From assembly GCF_026072635.1 (NCBI RefSeq), contig NZ_AP023081.1, forward strand, positions 6,196,501 through 6,260,500: 64,000 nt of DNA, in the 5' to 3' direction. The notes below the pieces were generated by a model. That model did no database searches and was not told where the DNA came from. It worked only from the letters and a program-made list of their open reading frames with translations. The position numbers and the translations under genes were made by a program. Of the stretch, positions 1-8,002 are shown piece by piece (the stretch's first letter is position 1; every line of letters starts with the position of its first letter). The stretch is from Pseudomonas solani. GTDB taxonomy: Bacteria > Pseudomonadota > Gammaproteobacteria > Pseudomonadales > Pseudomonadaceae.

Positions 1-181
1 CCGGGCTCGGGCTCACGCCACGGGGGCTGCGTACCAGCAGGGCCGAGCCGATGCGCGCCTCCAGCGCGACGACGGTGCGCATCACCGTGGCCTGGGACAG
101 TTCCAGCGCCCGCGCCGCCGCCGCCAGGCTGCCCGCCTGGGCCACGGCCAGGAACACCTGCATCTCGCGGTGTTTGCTCAT
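1..181 (-). CDS. LysR-family regulator, N-terminal part (runs off the window)
   Basis: About 60 residues are visible, beginning MSKHREMQVFLAVAQ and continuing through a LysR winged helix-turn-helix (SLAAAARALELSQATVMRTVVALEARIG). The rest lies beyond base 1. LysR proteins bind promoter DNA as tetramers and respond to a small effector; the effector cannot be told here because the sensor domain is missing. The start at 179-181 overlaps the stop of the upstream LysR gene by 4 nt (ATGA), so the two are probably translationally coupled. Two LysR genes in tandem on one transcript is uncommon and may reflect duplication; their N-termini are clearly alike. Confidence 0.85.
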   Translation of the reverse strand, partial: MSKHREMQVFLAVAQAGSLAAAARALELSQATVMRTVVALEARIGSALLVRSPRGVSPSP

Positions 182-1089
182 CGCCCGGCCGCGCGCAGGG
201 CGCTGTCGGCCCGCAGGCGCGTCACGCAATGGTCGATGAAGGTGCGTACCTTGGCCGACTCCCGGCGCCCGCCCTGCTGGATGATGTGCACCGGCAACGC
301 CGCGGTCTCGAAGGCATCCAGCACGGTTTCCAGCTCACCCCGGGCCACGGCGCCCGCCACCTGGTAGGACAGCACCCGGGTATAGCCCCAGCCCAGGCGC
401 GCGGCGTTGATCGCCGCCTGGTTGGAGCTGACCAGCAGGCGCGGCGTGGGCGTGAAGCCGAAGGGGCCATCGGGCCCCTCGAACTGCCAGTGGCGCAACA
501 GCCCGCTGGCGGACGACATGACGATGGGCGCGTCCTGCAGCTCTTCCGGCCGGCGCGGCCGCCCCACCTTGTCGAGGTAGCCGGGTGCCGCGCACACCAC
601 CGGGCGTATCTGCCCCACCTGCAGCGCCCCCTGCTCGCCCTCGCGCAGGTGGCCGATGCGCACCGCCACATCCACGCCCTCCTCCACCATGTTCACCACG
701 CGGTCCACCAGCAGCGCGTTGATCTCCACTTCCGGGTAGGCGTCGAGGTACTCGGCGATCAGCGGGATGAGGTACAGCTCGCCGAACATCACCGGCGCCG
801 TCACCGTCAGCCGCCCGCGCGGGCGCACATGGCTGCCGGCGGCCAGCTCCTCGGCCTCTTCCAGTTCCAGCAGGATGCGTCGGCAGTCCTCCACGTAGCG
901 CCGCCCGGCCTCGGTCAGGCGCAGGCTGCGTGTGCTGCGGGCCAGCAGCAAGGTGCCCAGCCGCGCCTCCAGCGCCGCGATGGCGCGGGTCACGCCGGGT
1001 GGCGACATGCCCATCAGCTTGGCGCCGCCGGCGAAGCTCTCCGCCTCGGTCACCGCCAGCAGCACCTTCATTTCCTGGAACCTGTCCAC
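178..1089 (-). CDS. LysR-family transcriptional regulator
   Basis: A full-length LysR regulator of about 303 residues. The N-terminal winged HTH spans roughly residues 1-60 (SFAGGAKLMGMSPPGVTRAIAALEARLG), followed by the linker helix and a periplasmic-binding-like effector domain to the C-terminus. I place the start at a GTG (1087-1089) because it gives MDRFQEM, the usual opening of this subfamily; an earlier GTG at 1095 and an ATG at 1071 are alternatives, and no strong ribosome binding site decides. Its stop overlaps the start of a second LysR gene. No divergent target gene is adjacent on its 5' side, where a repeat array begins. The regulated pathway is unknown. Confidence 0.9.
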   Translation of the reverse strand: MDRFQEMKVLLAVTEAESFAGGAKLMGMSPPGVTRAIAALEARLGTLLLARSTRSLRLTEAGRRYVEDCRRILLELEEAEELAAGSHVRPRGRLTVTAPVMFGELYLIPLIAEYLDAYPEVEINALLVDRVVNMVEEGVDVAVRIGHLREGEQGALQVGQIRPVVCAAPGYLDKVGRPRRPEELQDAPIVMSSASGLLRHWQFEGPDGPFGFTPTPRLLVSSNQAAINAARLGWGYTRVLSYQVAGAVARGELETVLDAFETAALPVHIIQQGGRRESAKVRTFIDHCVTRLRADSALRAAGR

Positions 1090-1194
1090 CCACACCGCCC
1101 GGCATCACGCCCCATTTTCGAGAGGGCCACAGCTTAGCGCCCGGCCCCCGTCGAAGACGAGAGACAGCGCAACCCGCACCACGGCGCCAATCGG

Positions 1195-1865
1195 TGTACA
1201 GGATGGATGGCGCCCTTTTCATCCACCAAGCGATCTTGCAGCCCACACCGCCGCCCGCCCCGTGGGAATTCATTCGCGATGGAATATCCGCCCACGCGCA
1301 GCCTTGTGCCGGCTGCGGGTCCTTCGCGGCTGAAGCCGCTCCCACAGGGAGAGCCCGCCGCGAGACCGGACATGGCTGTGTTGGGCCTCGCTGCGCTCGG
1401 CGCCAACCTACGCCACCGTGCCCAACCCAAACCACGACGCCGACCGGTGTGTAGGGTGGATGGCGCTCTTTTCATCCACCAAAGGATCTTGCCGCCAGCA
1501 CCGCCGCCCGCCTCGTGGGCGAATTCATTCGCGATGGAATACCCGCCCACGCGTAGCCCTGTGCCGGCTGCGGGTCCTTCGCGGCTGAAGCCGCTCCCAC
1601 AGGGAGAGCCCGCCGCGAGACCGGACATGGCTTCGTTGGGCCTCGCTGCGCTCGGCGCCAACCTACGCCACCGTGCCCAACCCAAACCACGACGCCGACC
1701 GGTGTGTAGGGTGGATGGCGCTCTTTTCATCCACCAAAGAATCTTGCCGCCAGCACCGCCGCCCGCCTCGTGGGCGAATTCATTCGCGATGGAATACCCG
1801 CCCACGCGTAGCCCTGTGCCGGCTGCGGGTCTTTCGCGGCTGAAGCCGCTCCCACCGGGGGCGCT
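1195..1865. repeat. Tandem array of a ~254-bp unit made of REP-like palindromes (2.6 copies)
   Basis: Anchored on GGATGGCGC, copies start near 1205, 1458 and 1713, giving periods of 253 and 255 bp. Units 1 and 2 are nearly identical from about 1245 on; the third is truncated. Each unit contains four palindromic modules in order: GGTGGATGGCGCTCTTTTC.. (core closing with CATCCACC), GTGGGCGAATTCATTCGCG, TTCGCGGCTGAAGCCGCTCC, and GTTGGGCCTCGCTGCGCTCG.. closing with CCTAC. The same module order recurs at 15736 and, inverted, at 45250. An open frame runs through the array in several frames, but it is repeat-derived and I do not call it coding. Confidence 0.85.
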
Positions 1866-1947
1866 CGCAGCGAGGCCGAACCCCGCACCTGTCCAGGCTC
1901 CGGCCCCTGCTTTACCATGCCGCGCCGCACTTGCATCGAGGTCTTCC

Positions 1948-2439
1948 ATGAGCACGCCCAGTTTCCGCAACGCCACCCTGTCCGATACCGACCGCTGCTA
2001 CCAGATCGAGATTTCCGCCTATGAAGGCGACGAGGCTGCGACCCGCGAGAAGATCGAGACGCGCATCGCCCAGTACCCGGAAGGCTTCCTGATCCTGGAG
2101 CAGGACGGCGAGGTGGTGGGCTTCATCAACAGCGGTTGCGCCCAGGAGGTGGTGATGTCCGACGATGCCTTCAAGGAGCTGGTGGGCCATGACGCCGCCG
2201 CGCCGAACGTGGTGATCATGTCGGTGGTGGTCGACCCGTCGCACCAGGGCAAGGGCTTCTCCACGCTGCTGATGCGCACCTTCGTGCAGCGCATGCGCGA
2301 GATGGGCAAGGCGACCATCCACCTGATGTGCAAGGAGCGCCACATCGAGCTGTACCGGCGCATGGGCTACGCCTATGTGCGGCCCTCCCCGTCCGACCAC
2401 GGCGGCATGGCCTGGCACGAGATGGTCATGACCCTGTGA
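1948..2439 (+). CDS. GNAT-family N-acetyltransferase
   Basis: A 163-residue single-domain GNAT protein. The acetyl-CoA binding motif A is visible as VVDPSHQGKGFSTLLM (about residues 92-107), followed by the B motif region ending in HIELYRRMGYAYV. GNAT enzymes transfer acetyl from acetyl-CoA to an amine; the substrate is not predictable from sequence. I chose the ATG at 1948 because the upstream open frame is repeat DNA and the domain begins right after it. Its stop overlaps the GTG start of the next gene (GTGA), suggesting a two-gene transcript with the NUDIX protein. Confidence 0.88.
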   Translation: MSTPSFRNATLSDTDRCYQIEISAYEGDEAATREKIETRIAQYPEGFLILEQDGEVVGFINSGCAQEVVMSDDAFKELVGHDAAAPNVVIMSVVVDPSHQGKGFSTLLMRTFVQRMREMGKATIHLMCKERHIELYRRMGYAYVRPSPSDHGGMAWHEMVMTL

Positions 2440-2882
2440 TCGCAGTCGACAAGGCCTGCCCCGTGGTGCTGCGCCAGCGCGACAGGCTGGAGGTACTGGC
2501 CTTCCTCCACCCCCTGGCGGGCCGGCAGCTGGTCAAGGGCAGCGTCGAGCCCGGGGAAAGCAGCGCGGCGGCGGCCGTTCGCGAGCTGGCCGAAGAGGCC
2601 GGCATCCAGGGCGAGGCGATCCTCGACCTGGGCACCTGGCAAGCCACCCCCACCGGGCACACCTGGGCCTTCCACCTCTGCCGGGCGGCCGCAGACCTGG
2701 CGGATGCCTGGAGCCACCACACGGCCGACGATGGCGGCCATGTGTTCCGCTTCTTCTGGCACCCGCTGGACGTCGAGCCCACCGAGGAATGGCACCCGAT
2801 CTTCCGCGACGCCCTGGCCGTCATCCGACAGCGGCTGGCGGAGACGGCCGCAAACCGCCCCCTGAGCCGCTCGGGCCTGTAG
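2436..2882 (+). CDS. NUDIX hydrolase
   Basis: A 148-residue protein with a complete Nudix box, GSVEPGESSAAAAVRELAEE followed by AGI, matching the consensus GX5EX7REUXEEXGU exactly. Nudix enzymes hydrolyse nucleoside diphosphates linked to another moiety, using the box glutamates to hold Mg2+. The start is a GTG at 2436 that overlaps the preceding stop by 4 nt. Such coupling and the lack of a free-standing ribosome binding site favour co-translation with the GNAT gene. The C-terminal part (RFFWHPLD) resembles the short Nudix proteins found widely in Pseudomonas. Substrate unknown. Confidence 0.85.
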   Translation: MIAVDKACPVVLRQRDRLEVLAFLHPLAGRQLVKGSVEPGESSAAAAVRELAEEAGIQGEAILDLGTWQATPTGHTWAFHLCRAAADLADAWSHHTADDGGHVFRFFWHPLDVEPTEEWHPIFRDALAVIRQRLAETAANRPLSRSGL

Positions 2883-2911
2883 AATCACCGCCTTTTTCCT
2901 GTGGGTGAACG

Positions 2912-3811
2912 ATGCGGATCAGCAGTGGGCGAAGCGCGACGGCGTGTGGACTGGCGGCCATCCTCCTGTGGAGCACCGCCTCCGGGCTGATCCGCAGCGT
3001 GAGCGGCTTCTTCGGTCCCATCGGCGGCGCGGCGCTGATCTACAGCCTCGGCGCCATCCTGCTCATCACCCTGCTGGGCCGGCCGCGCCTGCGGTCCAGC
3101 TCGCGCTTCTACCTGGTGACCGGCACGGCGCTGTTCGTCACCTACGAGATCTGCCTGTCCCTGGCCCTGGGCTACGCCCTCGACAGCAACCAGGCCATCC
3201 AGCTCGGCGTGGTCAACTACCTGTGGCCGAGCCTCACGGTGCTGCTGGCCATCGTCATGAACCGTCAGCCGGCGCGCTGGCTGATCCTGCCCGGCACCGC
3301 CATCGCGCTGTTCGGCATCCTCTGGGTGGTGAGCACCGATGGGCTGTCGCTACCGAGCCTTATCGCCAACGTGCAATCCAACCCGCTGAGCTACAGCCTG
3401 GCGACGGCCTGCGCCATCACCTTCGCGCTCTACTGCAACGTCACCCGGCGCTATGCCCGGGGCGAGAACCACGTGGCGTTCTTCTTCATCCTCACGGCGG
3501 CCGTGCTCTGGCTGAAGTTCGCCTTCGCCGGCCAGGCACTGCCTGAGTTCACCCTGCGTGGCGGCGCCGAACTATTCGCCGCCGGCATCGCCATGGCCGG
3601 CGGCTACGCGTTGTGGAACATCGGCATCCTGCGCGGCAACCTCACCCTGCTGGCCACCGCCTCCTACTTCGCCCCGGTGCTCTCCTCGGCCTTCGCCGCG
3701 GCCTGGCTCGGCGCCAGCCTGACGCTGCAGTTCTGGCAGGGTGCGGTGCTGGTTACCGCCGGCTCACTGATCTGCTGGCACGCCACTCGGGAACGCAAAG
3801 ACCAACGCTGA
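2912..3811 (+). CDS. yddG: Aromatic amino acid exporter YddG (DMT/EamA family)
   Basis: A 299-residue inner-membrane protein with about ten hydrophobic helices arranged as two EamA repeats. The N-terminal stretch LAAILLWSTASGLIRSVS and the segment VNYLWPSLTVLLAIVMN closely follow the YddG subfamily, which exports aromatic amino acids and methyl viologen in enterics. The start ATG at 2912 precedes the first helix directly. It stands 30 nt after the Nudix gene on the same strand and could be read through from it. Assignment to YddG rather than a generic DMT exporter rests on these motifs and length; the substrate in this host is inferred. Confidence 0.85.
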   Translation: MRISSGRSATACGLAAILLWSTASGLIRSVSGFFGPIGGAALIYSLGAILLITLLGRPRLRSSSRFYLVTGTALFVTYEICLSLALGYALDSNQAIQLGVVNYLWPSLTVLLAIVMNRQPARWLILPGTAIALFGILWVVSTDGLSLPSLIANVQSNPLSYSLATACAITFALYCNVTRRYARGENHVAFFFILTAAVLWLKFAFAGQALPEFTLRGGAELFAAGIAMAGGYALWNIGILRGNLTLLATASYFAPVLSSAFAAAWLGASLTLQFWQGAVLVTAGSLICWHATRERKDQR

Positions 3812-3876
3812 TCGCGCTTCCGATAGCGAGCGGAGGGCTCTAAGATGGCCCTCCACACACGTCAAGGAAGCCGCCA

Positions 3877-4230
3877 ATGAGCACCCGAGGGAACGACCGC
3901 CAGATCGACAACATCGAGTTCAACGTCACCGACATCGCCCGCAGCAAGGCCTTCTATGGCGCGGCCTTCGGCTGGACCTTCACCGACTACGGCCCCACCT
4001 ACAGCGAGTTCACCGACGGCCGCCTCACTGGCGGCTTCACCACGGGTGAGCCGGTGCGCCCGGGTGGCCCGCTGGTGATCCTCTACGCCGACGACCTGGC
4101 ACAGACCCAGAGCCGCCTGCAGGCCGCCGGTGCCACCATCAGCCGTGAAGCCTTCGCCTTCCCCGGCGGGCGTCGCTTCCACTTCATCGACCCGGACGGC
4201 TACGAGCTGGCGGTGTGGACCGCCGAATGA
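3877..4230 (+). CDS. VOC-family (glyoxalase/bleomycin-resistance fold) protein
   Basis: A 117-residue single VOC module. It opens with IDNIEFNVTDIARSKAFY, the first beta-alpha-beta-beta-beta unit, and closes with GGRRFHFIDPDGYELAVW, which carries the typical terminal metal-site glutamate. VOC proteins bind a divalent metal and small substrates; members include glyoxalases, dioxygenases and resistance proteins, and this one cannot be assigned further. An AAGGAAG ribosome binding site lies 7 nt before the ATG at 3877. Its stop overlaps the ATG of the next acetyltransferase gene (ATGA), so the two are translationally coupled. Confidence 0.85.
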   Translation: MSTRGNDRQIDNIEFNVTDIARSKAFYGAAFGWTFTDYGPTYSEFTDGRLTGGFTTGEPVRPGGPLVILYADDLAQTQSRLQAAGATISREAFAFPGGRRFHFIDPDGYELAVWTAE

Positions 4231-4745
4231 CGGCGCTGCGCATACGCCCGATAGAGGCCGGCGAATGGCCGGCCTACCGCGACCTGCGCCTGCAGGCCCT
4301 GCGCGACTCGCCGGAGGCCTTCGGCAGCACCTTCGCAGCGGAGCACACGCGGCCGGACGACGCCTGGGCGAGCCGGATCGCCAACGCGATTGCTTCCAGC
4401 AATGACCGGGTGCTGTTCGCGCTCGATGAGGGTGCCGCCTGCGGGCTGCTCTGGTGTCGCCGTTCGGCCAGCGAGCCCGCCGTGGCCGACCTCTACCAGA
4501 TGTGGGTCGACCCGGCGCGCCGTGGCCTCGGTGCCGGCCGCGCACTGCTGGCCGATGCCCTGGCCTGGGCGCAAGGCCTGGGCGTGCGCCGCGTGCGTCT
4601 CGGCGTCACCCTGGCCGAGAGCCCGGCCATGGGCCTGTACCGCGCCCAGGGCTTCCGCCCCATCGGCGAGCCGGAGCCGCTGCGCGAAGGCTCCGCGCTG
4701 CTGGCCCAGGCCATGGAGCTGGAGCTGCCCGCCAGGGCGGGCTGA
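4227..4745 (+). CDS. GNAT-family N-acetyltransferase
   Basis: A 172-residue GNAT acetyltransferase. Motif A reads YQMWVDPARRGLGAGRALL (about residues 91-109), with the RGLGAG pyrophosphate-binding loop; the C-terminal alpha/beta piece SPAMGLYRAQGFRPIGE is also typical. The start at 4227 overlaps the VOC gene stop. The N-terminal RDLRLQALRDSPEAFGSTF is characteristic of a common GNAT subgroup found in many soil bacteria. The coupling to a VOC protein hints at a detoxification or resistance role, but this is inference and the substrate is unknown. Confidence 0.87.
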   Translation: MTALRIRPIEAGEWPAYRDLRLQALRDSPEAFGSTFAAEHTRPDDAWASRIANAIASSNDRVLFALDEGAACGLLWCRRSASEPAVADLYQMWVDPARRGLGAGRALLADALAWAQGLGVRRVRLGVTLAESPAMGLYRAQGFRPIGEPEPLREGSALLAQAMELELPARAG

Positions 4746-4752
4746 GGGCGCG

Positions 4753-5424
4753 CTACTTCGCCTTGAGCTTCTGGTAGCTCTGGTTCATGTCCTTGGCCCA
4801 GCCGTCGATAACGCCCGTGACATCCGCCGGCTGCATCACCTGGGCGCTGTTCTCCAGCGGCGTACCGGTCCCTTTGCGCACCACCTGGGCGATCACCTTG
4901 TTGCTGCCGCCATCGAGGAACTGCGCCTCGGTGGCCAGTTCGGTCTCCTGGTCGCGGATGCCACTGGCGGTACTCACCGCCGCTGCCACCAGGGCCACCG
5001 GAATGACCTCATAGGGTTTGAGCCCTTCGGTCTTGCTGCTGACACCGGTGATGGCCGCGCGCACGACGATGACGCCCGGCCCCGGCTTGCTGGCCAGCGA
5101 CAGGCTGTTGCTGATTTCGCGCTTGAGCGCCGTGTCGTAGTAGCGGGTGATGCCGTCCAGGGTGCTCTGGGGGATTTTCTCGGTGGCCTGGGGGCGTGGG
5201 TAGAACTGGGTGGGCTCGACGTAGACGGCGGTGTAGCGGCCGATGTCCACCTTGGGGTCGATCCAGCGCATCACTTGCGCGCCGGAGGGAGTGGTCGCCT
5301 CCTGCAGGCTGCCGTAACTGGAGAGGAACCCGGAATACTCATCCGGCTGGGTAACCGTACTCGAGCAGCCGACCAGCGCGGTGGAAAGCGCCAGCGCCAC
5401 GCCCAACGCCAATGCATGTTTCAT
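4753..5424 (-). CDS. DUF3313-type lipoprotein
   Basis: A 223-residue predicted lipoprotein. The N-terminus MKHALALGVALALSTALVGC is a lipoprotein signal with lipobox LVGC, so the mature protein would start at Cys20 and be acylated. The remainder (TQPDEYSGFLSSYGSLQEA.., PKVDIGRYTAVYVEPTQF) matches the DUF3313 family of uncharacterised envelope proteins. Aspartate is not at position +2 after the cysteine (SSTV), so outer-membrane sorting is expected. An AGGAGTC-like ribosome binding site precedes the ATG. Downstream it converges on the GNAT gene with only 7 nt between stops. Function unknown. Confidence 0.82.
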   Translation of the reverse strand: MKHALALGVALALSTALVGCSSTVTQPDEYSGFLSSYGSLQEATTPSGAQVMRWIDPKVDIGRYTAVYVEPTQFYPRPQATEKIPQSTLDGITRYYDTALKREISNSLSLASKPGPGVIVVRAAITGVSSKTEGLKPYEVIPVALVAAAVSTASGIRDQETELATEAQFLDGGSNKVIAQVVRKGTGTPLENSAQVMQPADVTGVIDGWAKDMNQSYQKLKAK

Positions 5425-5674
5425 CGAAGACTCCTTGTCCGAGCAAGTTTGGGAAGGCTGGAAGCGTCGGCGACGCCCTCACGTCATCGCCCCACGGGCA
5501 CACCACCGAAGGTCTCGCACGGATGTGAGAAGTCGACCCCCGGCGCCTTGCCCCCCACCCGAGCGCGAACGTGATCGAAACGGTGGATGCCGGATTGACG
5601 CTAGCAGACTCCCGCCAACTGCCAAGGCGGATCGAGCGAAACGCCTCTCCGGCAACCCCGGCGGCCCCGGTCTT

Positions 5675-6571
5675 CTAACGCGAGGCCAGCGGCTCGAGGA
5701 AGCGCTCGCGCAACCGCGCGCGCAGGTCGTCGTCGATACCGAGCCCGTCCCTGAGGAACCCCTCAACCGTCCCGTAGTCCTCGCGCATCGCCTGCAGTGC
5801 CGCCTGTAGGTACCGGGGCCGCACCTCCAGCAGAGGCTGCAGGATGGCGGGATCGGTACGCCCGCCGGAGGCCTGCCGGACCCGCTCGCCGATGCGCCGG
5901 TTCCTGTCCTCCAGGTACGGGTTGGAGGCCAGGTAGTCCTGCATCACAGTGCCTTCCGGCACGCCGAGCGCCAGCAGCAGGATGGCGGAGGCGAAGCCCG
6001 TGCGGTCCTTGCCGGCCGTGCAGTGATAGAGGACGGGCGTGCCCTGTTCGTCGAGCAGGCCATGCAGCCAGTCGCTGAAGACCTGCCGGTGCTCGCGGAC
6101 GAAGCTCCTGTTGGCATCCACCAGCAGGTCATCCAGCCGAAGGTCGCCGATGTCCCCGCCGTTGATGCGCCGGCTCAGCTCACGCACGTCGATGGTGCCC
6201 GCGCGCACCGGCATCTCCACCCGCAGGGCAGCCAGCTCCGGCGGCAGGCGATCGGGGGCGTCGTCGATCTCCTGGCGGCTGCGCAGGTCGACCAGGCGAC
6301 GCAGTTGCAGGCGCTGCAGTTCCCGCTGGTCGGCCTCCTCGAGCGCATCGAGGGTGCCGGCGCGGTAGAGCAGGCCCCACTTCACCGTGCGCCCATCGGC
6401 GGTGCGATAGCCGCCCAGGTCCCGCAGGTTCGGGACGCTGGGCAAGGCGAAGAGCCGCTGCGCCTCCCGCTCGGCGGCGGGCAGGTCACGGGCCAGCGGC
6501 AGGGTGGTGGCCTGGGCCAGGCCACAGAACAGCGCGAAGCTGAAAACCAGGCAGATCCGGGTCATTGCCAT
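5675..6571 (-). CDS. Secreted tyrosine-protein phosphatase (DSP/PTP-like)
   Basis: A 298-residue protein with a signal peptide (MAMTRICLVFSFALFCGLAQA). It then has the region NLRDLGGYRTADGRTVKWG and the phosphatase signature HCTAGKDRTG (CX5R active-site loop), which define the bacterial periplasmic tyrosine phosphatase/phosphoinositide-phosphatase-like family. Catalysis would proceed through the loop cysteine. I chose ATG 6571, which has a GAGGAG ribosome binding site; ATG 6565 is possible. It is the last gene of a minus-strand operon, 14 nt after the DUF1329 gene, so it probably works in the envelope with those proteins. The substrate is unknown. Confidence 0.85.
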   Translation of the reverse strand: MAMTRICLVFSFALFCGLAQATTLPLARDLPAAEREAQRLFALPSVPNLRDLGGYRTADGRTVKWGLLYRAGTLDALEEADQRELQRLQLRRLVDLRSRQEIDDAPDRLPPELAALRVEMPVRAGTIDVRELSRRINGGDIGDLRLDDLLVDANRSFVREHRQVFSDWLHGLLDEQGTPVLYHCTAGKDRTGFASAILLLALGVPEGTVMQDYLASNPYLEDRNRRIGERVRQASGGRTDPAILQPLLEVRPRYLQAALQAMREDYGTVEGFLRDGLGIDDDLRARLRERFLEPLASR

Positions 6572-6585
6572 TGCTCCTCGGCGGG

Positions 6586-7968
6586 TCACTTGGCGCGCTT
6601 GCGCACGGTGGCGGGGGTGAAATCGCTGGCATCGTGGGCGAGCTCGGAAAGGCGTATCGGCGCGTGTTCGTTGGTCAGCCGATCCACCAGGTAGGCGCCG
6701 GAGATGAGGTCGTGGTAGACCGACGGCCCGGCCTGGTAGCTCTGGGTGTCGTAGGCGTAGAAGGTGGTCTGCAGGTTGGTGCGCCACAGGTAGTCGCGCG
6801 CGTCGTAGCTGTCGGCGAGCACGGCGCCCCAGGTGTCCTCGTCGAGGTAGAAGCGGCGCTTGGCGTAGATGTGCCGCTTGCCGGTCTTGAGCCGGGCCTC
6901 CAGCACCCACACCCGGTGCAGCTCGTAGCGCAAGGCGGCAGGGTTGGGATGGCCCAGGGTCTCGGTGAGGGCCGCCAGGCTCAAGGCCGGGTCGTTGATG
7001 CGGTAGTTGTGATAGGGGATGAACAGCTCCTTCTTGCCGAGCAGGGTCCACTCGTAGCGATCCGACGCCCCGTTGAACATGCGGCTGTCGTCGTTGACCC
7101 GCAGGCTGCCGCTGGCGCCGCTGGAGGGGTTGTCGTAGCCGACGTTGGGGGCCCGCCTGACGCGCCGGCTGCCGGGGTCGTACTGCCAGCTTTGCTGCGC
7201 ATTGGCGAGGGGGTCGACGAAGCCGTGGCCGAAGGTGATCTTGCCCAGCTCGCGGGTCGGCTCCAGGGTCTTGTACATGAAGTGGCTGAGGATGGGAGCC
7301 TCGACCTCCACGCGGGGGTTATCGGGGTTGGTCCACACGTTGAACGTCTGGTGATGTTGCACCTGGCGTGCCCGCTTGCCGTTGGCCAGGGTCACCACCA
7401 GCGTGTAGATCCCCTCCTCGCCGGGACCGCGCCCCTGGAGGGAGTGGTTGAGGATCAGCTCGTTGCCGCTGCGGGGTATCGGGAAAGGCGATCCGCCGAA
7501 GGCGCCGGTGACGCCATGGCCGTCCTCGGTCAGCTTTGCAGTACGGCCATTCTCACGGAGGTGGCGCTCGATGTTCTCGCTGGCACGGAAGTCGCGATGG
7601 CTCGGGTAGATGTCCATCCAGTAGCTCTGCGGATAACGCTTGAACAACGCCACCTGGCCATCGCTCAAGCGCTCCTGGTACTGCCCGACGTTCTCGGCCG
7701 TGATGCGGAACAGGGGGCGCTCGGAGACATAGGGATCGGGCTGGAGCGAGCCGCTGCCGGCGAAGTCGACATGCTCCGGCGCACCGCGCCAACGCCCGCT
7801 CCAGGCCGGGATGCTGCCGTCGGCATTGCCGGCTCGCTCCGCGCCCATGGGCGTGAGGTCCTGGTCGAGACTGGCGAGCTCGGCCTCGCTGAGAGCGGCC
7901 TCGGTCAAGGGGCTGAGGCCGATGGCGGCGGCGAGGAGAAGGTGACGCAAATCGGATTGGCGGGACAT
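6586..7968 (-). CDS. DUF1329 outer-membrane-associated protein
   Basis: A 460-residue exported protein of the DUF1329 family. The signal peptide is MSRQSDLRHLLLAAAIGLSP; the mature part starts with ALSEAELASLDQDLTPMGAERAGN, a hallmark of the family, and contains the repeated Trp/Tyr-rich strands typical of LolB-like folds (for example RYELHRVWVLEARL). DUF1329 genes almost always sit beside DUF1302 barrel genes, as here, and are thought to act with them in moving hydrophobic molecules at the outer membrane; that role is inferred from family context. An AGGAGGA ribosome binding site precedes the ATG. The gap to the upstream DUF1302 gene is 34 nt. Confidence 0.88.
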   Translation of the reverse strand: MSRQSDLRHLLLAAAIGLSPLTEAALSEAELASLDQDLTPMGAERAGNADGSIPAWSGRWRGAPEHVDFAGSGSLQPDPYVSERPLFRITAENVGQYQERLSDGQVALFKRYPQSYWMDIYPSHRDFRASENIERHLRENGRTAKLTEDGHGVTGAFGGSPFPIPRSGNELILNHSLQGRGPGEEGIYTLVVTLANGKRARQVQHHQTFNVWTNPDNPRVEVEAPILSHFMYKTLEPTRELGKITFGHGFVDPLANAQQSWQYDPGSRRVRRAPNVGYDNPSSGASGSLRVNDDSRMFNGASDRYEWTLLGKKELFIPYHNYRINDPALSLAALTETLGHPNPAALRYELHRVWVLEARLKTGKRHIYAKRRFYLDEDTWGAVLADSYDARDYLWRTNLQTTFYAYDTQSYQAGPSVYHDLISGAYLVDRLTNEHAPIRLSELAHDASDFTPATVRKRAK

Positions 7969-8002
7969 GGAAGGTCCTCCTGTCGTATGGGGTCGAAGGC
8001 GG

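Noticed and set aside
1195..1865. CRISPR array
   Set aside because: The repeats are ~254 bp and contiguous, not 25-40 bp with unique spacers, and no cas genes are present.
1207..2439. A 410-codon open frame covering the repeat array and the GNAT gene
   Set aside because: Its first ~247 codons are translated REP repeats. The real gene begins at ATG 1948, where homology to GNAT starts.
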